From Cryptomeria japonica (taxonomy: Eukaryota; Streptophyta; Pinopsida; Cupressales; Cupressaceae): a stretch of DNA of 64,000 nt. Below are positions 35,688 through 47,376 of the stretch, piece by piece (position 1 is the first letter of the stretch; each line of letters opens with the position of its first letter). The position numbers and the translations under genes were made by a program. The notes below the pieces were generated by a model. It saw only the letters and a program-made list of their open reading frames with translations, was not told where the DNA came from and did not search any database. The stretch lies in assembly GCF_030272615.1 (NCBI RefSeq), contig NC_081412.1:475671657-475735656 (forward strand). The letters are read 5' to 3'.

Positions 35688-36168
35688 TGTTGATAAGTGA
35701 TGCTGCTCTAGCATACAGCTCCATGCAACTCCAGTTTGGACATGAAGCTATCCATTCATCACTATGCATAAGCTATTTTTAGTTAATAGTTTTTTTTTTG
35801 TTTATTCATGCAAATAAAGCATGTACTCCAGCATGCATGAATCCTTAGGACTATTTTTAGTTTTGCTTTTTGCATGAGTTTGTTTTTAGTAAATAAAGCA
35901 TGTTGTGCATGCACTTATTGTATTCTTAATTTAGGGAGTAGTTTGCTTTTTTTAGTTTGAGAGCCTTAGTAGCTTTCCATGCAAAGCTAGGAATATATTT
36001 AGAACTCCAATTATTATTTATTCTTCTAGACTACAAATTCTTTATATATATAGCCTCTATGTAATTTTTTAATTAAGCTTCAATAAAGATATTGGTGTTT
36101 TTCTTCTTTTTGTTGTTATTGTTTGCTAATCAGTTGGTTCAAAGAGGATAGGTCAGGTTCAAAATTCT
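35688..36168 (+). repeat. Copia-type 5' LTR fragment with primer binding site
   Basis: 481 bp, TGTTGATAAGTGATGCTGCT to AAAATTCTACA. It contains a TATA-like CTTTATATATATAGCC (36040) and a poly(A) signal AATAAA (36083), the usual order in a plant Copia LTR. TGGTATCAGG (36171-36180), a primer binding site, follows. Only about 50 bp of interior remain before repeat copy 2; no partner LTR is in the window. Confidence 0.75.
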
Positions 36169-36230
36169 ACAAGTGGTATCAGGTAAAATTGTTTTGGGTT
36201 AAAATTTTATTGTTGGAATTTCGCCAAAGT

Positions 36231-36442
36231 TAATATTTATTTCTTATTGTTTTTTGACATGAAAATGATGGAAAATCATGGATGCCTCAGACCGTGCCCA
36301 CATTCCCCAATTTTTTTCCCACATGTCCATTGCTAATGAAACTCAAGTTTAACATTGTGGTTGTTGTGTTTTCTCTGTTCAAACAACATAAAACAGTAGG
36401 GGCCAACTACCACTAACAACCCCAGACAAATTGGGGGCTTTC
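36231..36442 (+). repeat. 212-bp direct repeat, copy 2
   Basis: See copy 1. It ends GGGGGCTTTC, the same phrase that ends the first unit of the tandem repeat beginning next to it. Confidence 0.95.
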
Positions 36443-36836
36443 CAGTTTGAAGGGCAGTGCTTATTTGCTCCATCCGGTTCATACCCTCATCGATCCCCTC
36501 TGCAATCGGTTGGGAACCATAATATTTTCACTGGGGATCCCTTTTGGAGAAGATTGTAACCATATGAATGTTTTACATCTTGAATTTATCCTTCGGGAAA
36601 ATCAGATGTCAAGTGGGCTGACTGCCATTAATCAGCCCCAGCCGAATTGGGGGCTTTCTGGTTTCAAGGGCAGTGCTTATTAGCTCCATCTGATTCATAC
36701 CCTTATCGATCCCCTCTGCAATCGGCTGGGAACCCTACTATATTCACCGAGGATCCCTTTTGGATAAGAGTGTAACCATATGAATGTTTTGCATCTTGAA
36801 TTTCTCCTTCGAGAAAATCAGATGTCAAGTGATGTA
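36443..36836 (+). repeat. 216-bp tandem repeat, about 1.8 units
   Basis: Units start at 36443 and 36659 (AGTTTGAAGGGCAGTGCTTA and GGTTTCAAGGGCAGTGCTTA). Shared landmarks: ATCGATCCCCTCTGCAATCG, GTAACCATATGAATGTTTT and AAAATCAGATGTCAAGTG, at 216-bp spacing. More diverged than the 212-bp pair. The 78-codon frame here is repeat read-through. Confidence 0.88.
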
Positions 36837-36952
36837 ATTTAGCAAACAATTCCTTCGCGAGGAATAATACTTTTGTTAAGAGTTAAGGCTATTGACAAAA
36901 GAAACTATAAACAAGTCCATTGAAATTCTTTCCATGAATGCTTCAAGTTGAA

Positions 36953-37731
36953 CTAAGATGTTCCCACTCCTAAGAAACTGATGAAGGGAACATTAGCCCT
37001 GTCCTTCAACTGCCCCTCCTCGAGTGCTTTGTCATTGGATTTGGAGCATGAAGGCTCAACATCTTCTATGCTCAATGTTAATCTGCATATTTCATTTCAA
37101 GATGGGCTTGTCATTTTTTCTGACATAAGTTTGATGGAGTGGTATATTTTCCTCTTTACCCGGGGTTGTGCATTTAGAAGTCTGAGAATAGTTTATACCC
37201 ACTTGACCAATTGAAAGATTATGGCTGTTGCCACTAGTAAATTTTATAACCTGTGAAGAATTCTCGTCTTCCTCACCTTCTGATGGATCTTCACCTGTAT
37301 TTCTATGAGAATGTGTTAGTCTATGATGATTATAAACATGTGGCAATTTAAGTTGTGTATCTGAACCAGCTGCATCTCGTTGTTTCCAAACATAAGTGAG
37401 TGTCTCACGGTGTGATAAATCTGTTTGTGTTGGAGTGACAGTACCAGAGAAGATTGTAGGCAATAAAGAATTAGCTGATGATGATGATGTATTTTTCATG
37501 GCAGATTGTGGAGACCAATTTTGTTTTCTAAATTGGGTATTATTTTTACATTCTATTGCTATAATCCTCTCCTTCAAGGCATGGAATATTACCTGATGAG
37601 AAATTTAATATCAGCCAAACTAATTTCTATCTGAAACCCACCAAAAAAAATTTACATCAGCCAAAATAAACATGTCATTTGAACACCTACCTCATGAATC
37701 GATGCACAAAATTGGCTCTGCGATCTGCCGG
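36953..37731 (-). pseudogene. Unknown gene fragment, two exons and a frameshift
   Basis: Minus strand. A short exon ends SQFCASIHE at 37691 with donor GTAGGT; a 98-bp intron ends CATCAG; exon 2 (37592 downwards) resumes in frame as VIFHALKERIIAIECKNN. The frame runs to a TGA at 37092. Removing one base there would continue as ICRLTLSIEDVEPS and further to a TAG at 36953, so a single-base indel probably truncates it. The sequence is hydrophilic and Ser/Thr/Asn-rich, with an acidic patch (EDPSEGEEDENSS); no known domain. It looks like the 3' end of an ordinary plant gene rather than a TE. Upstream exons were not found; the exon-1 acceptor (GGCAG near 37731) is a guess. Confidence 0.4.
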
Positions 37732-39636
37732 TTGTAATTGGGTTCAATAGATGGATTCATCGTAAGCCCTTGATATTTTCTTCTATAATATATGTCTACA
37801 AAAGCATTGTGAGTATGTGCAAGCTGTTAGTTCCCGATTTGTCATTGATTTCTACAGTAGTCATCATTGTCACAAAGAAACATTCAAGCAACGTTCGTAG
37901 ATTTCGGTTTCAAGTACATTTGATGATAATAACGAAGCATAGCATATACAGATTTTGTTTTTAATGAAATGATGGCAGTTTTACCTTTACTCTGATTTCA
38001 TTCTGGATATGATCATCTGTGCACGATACTGGGTTGAATATGAATATGTTTATCTCTACACAGAACTAAGTTGGATACCCACATCAAACTATCTTTATCA
38101 GATTGGTCTTAAGATTTTGTTACTTTTGGTGATTGGAATCGGTTGAATCCTATAGCACTCTGTTCTTTTTATAAAGCTTCATGTTGATCTCTAGAGTTAT
38201 ATTTGTTTCCATCTTCCACATTTATCGAATCATATAGATACAACTTTCTAGTGGAATAAGTTAGAAGTGGTAGTTGGTTGTATTGTTTTAATAACAATCA
38301 TTAAATAATCACTAGTTGGTTCGATGTTCTCTAAAATTGGTTTTGGTTTGTTAACATCGATGGTTTCTAAATTGGTTTGTAGGTTAGTTTGTTAACCAAA
38401 ACAGTTACAAACCAATTCGTAAGTGAAGGATAGTTCTTTATAAGTTCGAGTTTGACATATGCAGATGGATATGTTAAGAGATTGAACTGAGTGAAAATTT
38501 TATTGTGAAATATGGTGATAGTGAGAGAGAAGAGGATGTATAAGAGAACAATGTTCTTTGAATTTGCTGCGCAAAATTATGATAATAGTTATTGATGTTT
38601 TGATGATAAATAATAGATCATAACTAGAACACTGAAGTTTACAAGACAACATATATTGGAGTTGCATAGAAACTCACTTTTAGATCGGGGGTCTCAGGTG
38701 ATGAAATTCATATTTTGTTTAAAGTTATTTTTTTAAACATTTTTAATTCCAGAATCCGAATTTCTTCAGACTGAGTCAAGTGGAATATTCGTAGAGTTCT
38801 GAGAAAGATTCACAGGCTAACTAATGCTTGTCTAAATGGTTTTTTGAGGGCTATTTTCGGATCTCAAAGTTACTGTCCTTTCAGATCTCCTGCTATAAAT
38901 ATCTATCATACTTCTCACATCCTTAGACGCTCTTATTGACTATTCTATTCACTCATAAAGGCTTCAACCTGTAAGTCTATTGTTTGTTGTGTTTTGATGG
39001 TGCCACTACTTCATGGCTCACTGACTGTGGCAACCTATGCTTTGGACTGCTTTGATATTCAATCTTTGTAGCATACCAAGATGACTATCTCCTTACCTTG
39101 TCTTGACTGTCCACCATTGAGTTTAGGAATAAGACTACACTTTCTTTGTTACTTCTGAATCACTGTGTTTTTGCATTTGTCTTGCATTAAAATCATTTAA
39201 ATAGAATGTTATGTGCCTCTTTTTACTTGCTAGGATGAGTCGTCTTTCTTTCATTCTGTTGTCTCTTGTGCCTGGAATCTGAAATTGTTGTTCATGTATT
39301 ACTCTTGTCTTCCTTGTGCATCTGGGCCCTTTGACAGTGATCTCGTCCTTTGGTGCTCCTTGATGACCTACAACTTTTGTTGTCTAGGACAGTCATATCA
39401 CTTTCTTCATAACCATGGCAATGTTCTTAACTGTGATCAGGCTCATCACAAGTTGTGGCTTCTCTACTTTCCAGAGGTATCTGTTGATACTACTGTCATT
39501 GTTGTCATTGTTGTCATTGTTGTAGGTCTTTTTATGGGTTTCATCTTTTCTTTCCATTATTTTCTTTTAGCTGATGTCAAAGTTGTGTTGTCTTCAATTG
39601 CATTGTCACTTAATGACTATCATCTCATTTATTAAC
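37732..39636. other. No gene assigned
   Basis: AT-rich. Contains a TATA-like CTGCTATAAATATCTATC at about 38888 and a short (GTCATTGTT) repeat at 39496-39523. A 116-codon plus frame at 39285-39635 includes that repeat (VIVVIVVIVV) and has no motif, so it is not called. Confidence 0.35.
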
Positions 39637-40955
39637 TGTCTTTCTAAGAATACCTCCATCAAAATGACTTTTTGAGGGGGAGGGGGAGAATTAGTTTTCA
39701 CCAAACTCAAACAAATTAACCTCAACTTTAGAATTGATCAAGAGCAGTAATACCAAAGAAAAACACCACATCAACAACACACATAACACATGGATTTTTT
39801 ATGTGGAAAACTCGGTCAAGGGAAAAACTATGGTGGGAACCTACCCACAATATGATGATACTCTGTAGTAGTATGTGTAAATATTACAATGGGGAATGCA
39901 CATGCATGCAGGCACACTGTCTAGAACTTACTGCTCAAAAACAAGAAGGGCAACAACCCTGAGGAAGGCTAACTATCTTACAAAGATCGGACAACAATCC
40001 AGATTACATTAACTAAAAGAATAGCATCTCCAAATGCCTGATTATAGTTTTGGTTAAGCACATTGTTTGCACAACAACACTTCTCTACTCTTCTCCACTA
40101 TTGAAAGATTAATTCTCTTGTTCACGCATACAATACTCTCACACTCGCAGATACACTTCTTGCATGATTAGAACACTTATTTATACAAATCATCAACCTT
40201 AACCTTAAGGTCAGCTCAATACATAACACCTAATTACAAAATTACATCACACAATACATAAATCCATAACCAGACCAATACAATGTTGGCAAGGACATAG
40301 CATGGACACAAATCAAATCCACAAACATGCAGTACTACCAAATAATTTGCCAAGATCATCCGCAACATGCTAAGCAACTGAATATGTTGCATAACACGAA
40401 GAATACCACAGAAGCAATAAAATCTTTAATAACACACACCACAATTAATGCAGACCACCAAAACACATAGAAAGTGATCAAAGAACATCAAAAACCAATG
40501 TGAATTCCACTGCAATCACCACAACAACTAGGATAACAAGAATCATCATTATTCCATCACCAGATCTCATGAACACCAACTGACAAACTTAAAGATATGC
40601 TTGCAAAGTTCTAAATCATGAACCATCTAATCAGAGGACACACATGAACATCTCAAACATTATCCAAAATTTGCAAATCAAGATATAATCAGTCCCAAGT
40701 AATATGAATCAAATACAACAACTCTGCAACACTAAACCAACATAAAAACCATCCATCACACCGGATCATAAAACTCGACCAAATCACCACATAGAAGCAT
40801 GGAACTCATACTAAATCAATTAGAGATAAGTATCTCAAAACCCATTAATCCACATAAGCACATCTACAACAGATCACCCAAACCAACTCTCTGCAACATA
40901 GGAATATGTGGACATCAATGACAACAACACATTCCAATAACTCTAATATCCAAAA
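39637..40955 (-). repeat. Copia 3' LTR
   Basis: Aligns with 45490-46823 along its length (for example CCAAACTCAAACAAATTAAC and AATATGATGATACTCTGTAG). Alignment is clear from 39672; the last 35 bp are diverged. Its start reads TTTTGGATATT where the partner has TGTTGGATATT. Confidence 0.88.
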
Positions 40956-40956
40956 A

Positions 40957-41195
40957 TCTCCCCCTTTGGCATTGATGGAAACATATGAATGTGAAAAGAA
41001 ATCAATGCAAATGAGGAAAACAACAACCAACAATCTCCCTCAAAATCAAAAGGATCAGCTCCCCCTTTGACAAACAACTCAAAATACTTCAGGGTTTTTC
41101 ACATGCGTTTCTCCCCCTTTCATAGCAATACCAAAGACACATATAAATCATTATTTTTTCATGCATCTCTCCCCCTACCAATCTCTCCCCCTTAG
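40957..41195 (-). other. Array of polypurine-tract motifs
   Basis: Five AAAGGGGGAG-type motifs on the minus strand at about 40957-40967, 41059-41069, 41110-41120, 41167-41176 and 41184-41193. The first abuts the 3' LTR. Multiple polypurine tracts before the 3' LTR are known from Sirevirus-type Copia elements. Confidence 0.7.
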
Positions 41196-41359
41196 GATAA
41201 AATCACAAATCTGAATAATTGAATCACACACTGACTACTCCCTCGGAGAAGCAACACCCACTCATCAATCCAGATATCAAGATAGGACTATGAAGTCCAC
41301 CGGATCGATACAACTCAATGCATCTAGTTCATAGGAGAGGCAACCACCCCTAACTTCTC

Positions 41360-42818
41360 TCAGAGATATACAAATGTTTCTGCATGCAAAGGCTTCATGA
41401 AGATATCTGCAATTTGTTCCTTTGTAGATACATACTCCAATATGACATCCTTATCACTGACTTTCTCTCTCAGAAAATGAAACTTTATTGATATATGCTT
41501 TGTCTTAGAATGCAACATCGGATTCTTTGAAATATTAATAGCATTAGAATTGTTACTATATATAATAGTAGGCTTATTATAAACAACTCTAATATCCTTT
41601 AGCATCTGCTTCATCCAAAGTGCTTGAGTACAATTGCTAGTAGCAACAATGTATTCAACTTCTACAATAGATAAATTAATAGAATCTTACATCTTACTTG
41701 TCCAAGAAACCAACTTCTTTATCAAAAAGAATGCTCCACTGGTAGTTCTCTTCTGGTCATCATCATCACCTACCTAATTAGCATTAAAAGTGAAATCATC
41801 ATTCTTCAAATACCAGAGGCCATAATCAATTGTTCCCTTCAAGTATCTAAATATCCTCTTCACAGTAGTAACATGACTTTCCTTAGGATCAGCCTGAAAT
41901 CTTCCCACAAGACATACAACATTCATAATGTTAGGTCTAGTTGGAGTCAAATATAGCAGTCCACCAATCATAGATCTATACAAGGTTTGGTTAGCCTTCA
42001 GAGATTCATCATCTTTTGTCATCTTGTATCCAGTCACCATAGGAGTCTAGGTTTAGAATCATCTAACCCAAATTTCTTCAATAATTCCTTCACATACTTA
42101 GATTGAGATATGAAAATACCTTTGTCAATCTGTATAATTTACAATGCCAGAAAGAATTTTATCTCACCTATCATAGACATCTCAAATTCATTTTACATTT
42201 CATTAGCAAACTTCTTACTCAATTCATCATATCCTCCAAAAATAATGTCATCAACAAAGAATTCAACAATAAAAATATTATCATTATCAATGTTGAAGTA
42301 CAAATTATTATCAGCAGTACATTTACAAAATCTCAACTTCATCAAATACATGTCTAATCTTGCATACCAAGCTCTAGGGGCTTGTTTAAGTCCATACAAC
42401 GCTTCTTCAATCTGCATGCCATGTCTTCTTCATCTATCAATGAAAATCCATCCAGTTGTTCAATGTAGACTTCTTCTTCCAACTCACCATTCAGAAAGGC
42501 TGACTTCAAATTCATTTGATAGACCTCGAATTTCTTATGAGCAGCATATGCAAGAAATAGTCTAACAATTTCAATTCTAGCTACCAGAGCAAAAGTCTCC
42601 TCAAAATCTTTTTTTCTAACATCTTCTCCATCTTCATTCAGGTTATTCCGCAAAAACCATTTAGTACCAATTACATTCTTGTCCTTAGGTCTCAGAACAA
42701 GTTCCCATGTTTTTTGCTTCTCAATCTTATCTAACGCTTCTTCCATAGATTCTACCCAATTTTCATCTTTACAAGCTTCAGAAACAACAACATATTTAGG
42801 TTCAATTTTAGAAATCAA
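41360..42818 (-). pseudogene. Copia reverse transcriptase and RNase H, broken
   Basis: Recognisable blocks: WVESMEEALDKIEKQKTWEL and VIGTKWFLRNNLNEDGE (start of RVT_2), FEVYQMNLKSAFLNGELEEE, where the first catalytic Asp of the usual QMDVKSAFLNG has become Asn; then ALYGLKQAPRAWYARLDMYL; EFFVDDIIFGG (the VDD catalytic pair intact); RSMIGGLLYLTPTRPNIMNV; and the RNase H end SNNSNAINISKNPMLHSKTK. These lie in at least four frames separated by stops, so it is non-functional. Confidence 0.9.
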
Positions 42819-43133
42819 ACATGTTATTTCAGCAACAATCCTTCTCTCCTAATCATCACACCTTTATTTTTATCACCAATAATTTAATTCTCTGAATGAT
42901 TTGATCTTACATACCTGGGGGTCTTCTGATTATTCTAATTTTTAGTCTCTCGAACTTCTTCACCAGCAACAACATCTTGAACTACTCTCTTCTGAATCAC
43001 TCTGCTTCATACTCAGAGTCTCCACTTGTTTTGAAGTAACATCTTGATCATCGGATTCATATCAACATGTTGTGATTCGCTTCTCATGATTCTCATGATT
43101 CTCACCAACCTTCACATTCCCACTTTCCACTAG

Positions 43134-43945
43134 CTATCTCAGTCTCTTGTTGTAACAACGACAAACTTTTCTCTTATTAGAAAATCCCAAAAAGATTCCT
43201 TCATCACATCTCGCATCAAATTTTACTATATCCTCATCTCTTTCGATATAACATTTGCTTCCAAAGATTTTGAAATATCTAATTGTAGGAAGATGACCAA
43301 ACCATAGCGCATAAGGAGTCTTACCGGAATCACCTTTTATATGCACCTGGTTGAATGTATATACAACAATGATAACAACTTCTCTTCAATAGATATGCAG
43401 AACATTTCTTTCAATCATCATAGTTCTAACAATATCCAAAACAGTTTTGTTCTTCCTTTCTTGAAACAACTCCATTCTGTTGAGGGGTTCCTGCAGTAGA
43501 TAATTGTCTTCTGATTCCATGGTCTTCACAAAAGAAATTAAACTCACCGGAGGTAAATTATCCACCTCTGTCAGACCTCAAGTACTTTAGCATCAATCCA
43601 ATCTTTGTCTCCACTCTAGCTTTTAATATTTTGAATTTATCTAGTGCCTTCACATTTCTCCCTTAGAAAAGTGACCCACATCATCCTAGAATAGTCATCA
43701 AGTAGCAACATAAAGTATTTGTCTCCCTACAAGCTTCTCACTCTAGACGGTCCACATAAATCAGTATGCACAAGATCCAATAACCCATTAGATGAATAGA
43801 GTTTGCTCTTGGATGAAATTTTTGTTTCATTTCCCAATTGATATTCTTTACACACCAAATTAGTAGGCTTCACTATCTTAGGTAGATCTGTAATAGCTTG
43901 AGTAGAACTTATCTTAATCATGCAGTCAAAGTTAACATGACACAT
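43134..43945 (-). pseudogene. Copia pre-integrase and integrase, broken
   Basis: Fragments include KLYSSNGLLDLVHTDLCGP, holding the first catalytic Asp of the integrase core, and, after a stretch with stops, GKTPYALWFGHLPTIRYFKI and IFGSKCYIERDEDIVKFDAR, the C-terminal end of the rve domain. The central DDE residues are in decayed sequence and were not confirmed. Confidence 0.85.
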
Positions 43946-44122
43946 CCTTCTATGATATAACCAACTCTCATCAGTCTAATAAATCAATCGACTTTTATTA
44001 CCAACATTTAGATGAAAGATATTACCTTTAGTCTTAGTTCCTGATGCAATTTCTATACCGGAGCTATTCAAGATCTTACACTTCCCATTCTTGAATTATA
44101 AATCATATCCCTTATCAACCAT

Positions 44123-45448
44123 CTATCCAACAATCAAAAGATTATGCTTCAAACCTTCAATATATAAAACATCATCTGTATTATGCTTACTATCAAGAGA
44201 AATAGAACCTCTACCATGGATTACACAAGCTTTGTTGTCTCCAAATCTTACTGCACCACCATCATACTTCTCCATATTCATTAATTTACCTTTATCACCT
44301 ATCATGTGATGTGAACAACCACTGTCAATCACCCATTCATCTTTCTCTTGAATTTTAGCAGTCAAAGCTTTCTGTTCAACAATACAACTTGTAGTATCAA
44401 CATATACCAGATAATCTTCCTTGATAGCAGTGAACATAAATTCATCTTCCAAATTCCCTTTCTCATACTCTTCATCTGTCACACCTTCATCAACAGCATA
44501 ATAAGACTTCTTTTGGTATCTATACTTGCATCTAGGCTTGTAAGTCTTATCATACTTTGACAATCTCTTAGCTCTTTCAAGACACCTTGAAGCAAAATGA
44601 CCTATCTTATTGCATGAAAAAAATTTCAAAGGAAACTTTCCTTCATACTTACCGACTCCCTTAGGCAATCTTCTTGCAATAAGTGCTTCAAGCTCTTCCA
44701 ATTCTCTTCCCTAATCTTCCATCTCTCTCATTTCTCTTTCATATCTGGAAACCCTAGTTGATCTTTCTCCCGGATCATACTTCTGCTTCCCGGATACAGT
44801 AGCTTTAAATGTAGTCTCAGTTTTACAATGCGATTCACCAAATTCACTCAATTCAAATGTCACAATATTTCCAACTAGCATATCCCTTGTCATAATTTTC
44901 ACAATCTGGATCTCATCAATAGCATCAATTTTATATTTATAAGCATGAGGAAAAGATCTCAAACATTTAGCCACAATCTCATCTTCCTCAACAACTCCCC
45001 TGACACTCATGTTCAACACAAGATTATTCACTTTAGTCATAAAGGATGAAATATTCTCATCTTCTCCCATTCTCAGAAATTCATATTTTCTTTTCAAGCT
45101 CTGCAATTTAGCGACTTTTACATGTTTTTCTCCTTCATACATGGTTTCTATCATCTACCAAATCTCATGTGCAGTCTGCAATCCCATTACATTATTCATC
45201 TCTGCATCAATCAGGGAACTCAACAATGCTTCCTTAGCCCTTATATTATGATCAACATATTTGATCTCAGCTGCAGTAAAAAGACCATTCAGAGGAACAA
45301 TGTATGCATTCTTTGTAGTCTTCCAATAATCCTCTCCAAGGCAATTCAAGTGCACTTCCATCCGATTCTTCCATATAGAGTACTTTTTTCCATCAAATCT
45401 CAGACTCTCATTTTCAAAAACAACAGTTGCCATCCCAGATCTCCCCAA
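44123..45448 (-). pseudogene. Copia gag and aspartic protease, broken
   Basis: Gag begins MATVVFENESLRFDGKKYSI with YSIWKNRMEVHL typical of Copia gag, ending at TAG after LQTAHEIW; a second frame continues with LRMGEDENISSFMTKVNNLV and a third with the zinc knuckle. The knuckle reads FFSCNKIGHFASRC: the first Cys of CX2CX4HX4C is replaced by Phe. The protease motif VIDSGCSHHMIGDK (catalytic Asp in DSG) and later LYIEGLKHNLLIVG match Copia polyproteins. Confidence 0.9.
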
Positions 45449-45467
45449 GTGGTCAAGCTCCTTCTAA

Positions 45468-45479
45468 AGGATCTAGCTC
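45468..45479 (-). other. Copia primer binding site
   Basis: TGGTATTAGAGC on the minus strand, about ten bases inside the 5' LTR end; one mismatch to the tRNA-Met site. Confidence 0.75.
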
Positions 45480-45489
45480 TAATACCAAT

Positions 45490-46823
45490 TGTTAGCAACA
45501 GGGCAATGACAATGCAGGAAAACTGAGAGGGGGAGGGTGATTCAGTTCTCACCAAACTCAAACAAATTAACCTCAACTTTAGATCTGATCAAGAACAGTA
45601 ATACCAAAGTTAAAGACCACGTCAACAACACACATACAAATGGATTTTTGACGTGGAAAATTGGGTCAAGGGAAAAACCACAATGGAAACCTACCCACAA
45701 TATGATGATACTCTGTAGTAGAATGTATAAATATTACAATGAGGAATGCACATACATTCAAGAACACTACCTAGAGCTCAGTTATAAAAAACAAGAAGGG
45801 AAAAAATGTTGAGGAAGGCTCACTGCCTTACAAAGATTGAACAACAATCCAAATTACATGAACTGAAAGAATAGCATCTCCAAATGCTTGATTACAGTTT
45901 TGTTTAAGCACATTGTCTGCACAAAAACACTTCTTTGCTCTTCTCCACTATCAAAAGAATAATTTGATTGTTCGCACATACAATACTCTCACACTCGCAG
46001 ATACACTTCTTGCATAATTACAAGACTTATTTATAAAAATCATTAACCTTAACCATAAGGTCAGCTCAACACATAAGACCTAATTACAAAATTACATCAC
46101 ACGATACATAAATCCATTACCAGACCAATACAATGTTAGAAATGACATAGCATGGACCCAAATCAAATCCTTGAACATTCAATACAACCAAATAATTTGC
46201 CAAGATCATCTGCAACATGCTAAACCACCAAATATGTTGCATAACATGAATAATACAAGCAGACCAATAAAACCTTTAATAACATGCAACATGATCAATG
46301 CGCACCACCAAAACACATAGAACATAATCAGAGAATATCAACAAGAAACATGAATTCCATCACAATCACCACAACAACTCGAATAACAAGAATCATCATT
46401 ATTCCCTCACTGGATCTCAAGAACACCAACTGAAAAACTGAAAGATATACATGTGAAGTTCTAAATCATGAACCATCCGATTAGAGGACACACATGAATG
46501 TCCCAAAAATTCTCCAAAATCTGCAACTCAAGATATAATCATTCCAAAGCAATATGAATTAAATACCACAACTCTACAACATTGAACCAACAGAAAAACC
46601 AACCATCACACTCGATCACATAACTTGACCAAATCACCACATAGCATCATGAAACTCATACTAAATCAACTAGAGATAAGTATCTCAAAACCCATTAATT
46701 CGCATCAGCACATCTGCAATAGATCACCCAAACTAACTCTCTGCATCACACCAATTCTCTACAATATAGGAATATATTGACATCAATGACAACAACACAT
46801 TCCAACAACTCTAATATCCAACA
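45490..46823 (-). repeat. Copia 5' LTR
   Basis: 1334 bp. On the minus strand it starts TGTTGGATATTAGAGTTGTT and ends CCTGTTGCTAACA, the usual TG...CA ends. Confidence 0.88.
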
Positions 46824-47376
46824 GTTTTCACCTTGTGTGGCAATATCTATAAGCGATCTGAATTTTTAACTTAAATAAGGAAAGGGTTAGTTGTAATTGT
46901 TTGCTTCACTCAATATTAGAACTAAGTAGAGAGAAAAATTGTCAAAAGTCTATAAATGTGGGACTTGATCCACAACACAATTATTAAAGTTGTCATGGTT
47001 ACTCCTTTCTTGATATATACAATGAGCTATTAATGGCTATGTAAATTTTATTAAAGGGGTCAAGTAGGTTTTAAAGGGACCTGAAACCCTTTTTACACAA
47101 AGTTGTTGTCAGAGTACCAAATGTTTTTCTATTAATGATTATGTTGATCCTTAATAACACTCTCGCCTTAAAAAGGGGCAGTCAGAAAGTTTCACAATTG
47201 TGGGACCTAATGCGACCTACGAAACAATCTTTGAGATTTTAGAAACTGACTCTTCGATTTTTAAAGTGGTTGGAAAGAAGAGAGAGTAAACAACATCCAA
47301 ACTAATAGACCTTGAGGAAATGAAAAAAAAAATTCAATGCATGCAAAGCTTTCCCACCATTTAAAATTCTCCTTGA
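46824..47376. other. No gene; one hairpin motif
   Basis: Carries AGGTTTTAAAGGGACCTGAAACCC at about 47068, a copy of the GGTTTT/AAAACC hairpin seen at LINE-like 3' ends. Otherwise featureless. Confidence 0.4.

Larger units (their letters stand above)
39637..46823 (-). mobile_element. Ty1/Copia LTR retrotransposon, full length but broken
   Basis: Minus-strand element of about 7.2 kb with LTRs of 1.3 kb at each end. Between them, in minus-strand order, are gag (45448-44711), zinc knuckle and protease (44701-44123), pre-integrase and integrase (about 43945-43134), reverse transcriptase (42818-42193) and RNase H (42040-41360). This is the Copia order, integrase before reverse transcriptase. The primer binding site reads TGGTATTAGAGC (minus strand, 45479-45468), one mismatch to tRNA-Met. 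The polypurine tract AAAGGGGGAGA (40967-40957) abuts the 3' LTR. At least ten stops and frameshifts disable it. The outer end of the 3' LTR (39637-39670) is diverged, and no target-site duplication is visible. Confidence 0.92.

Noticed and set aside
36447-36683. 78-codon plus frame
   Set aside because: Lies within the 216-bp tandem repeat and repeats its own peptide (KGSAY at both ends).
39285-39635. 116-codon plus frame with VIVVIVVIVV
   Set aside because: Contains a GTCATTGTT microrepeat, has no motif, and lies in unassigned AT-rich sequence.
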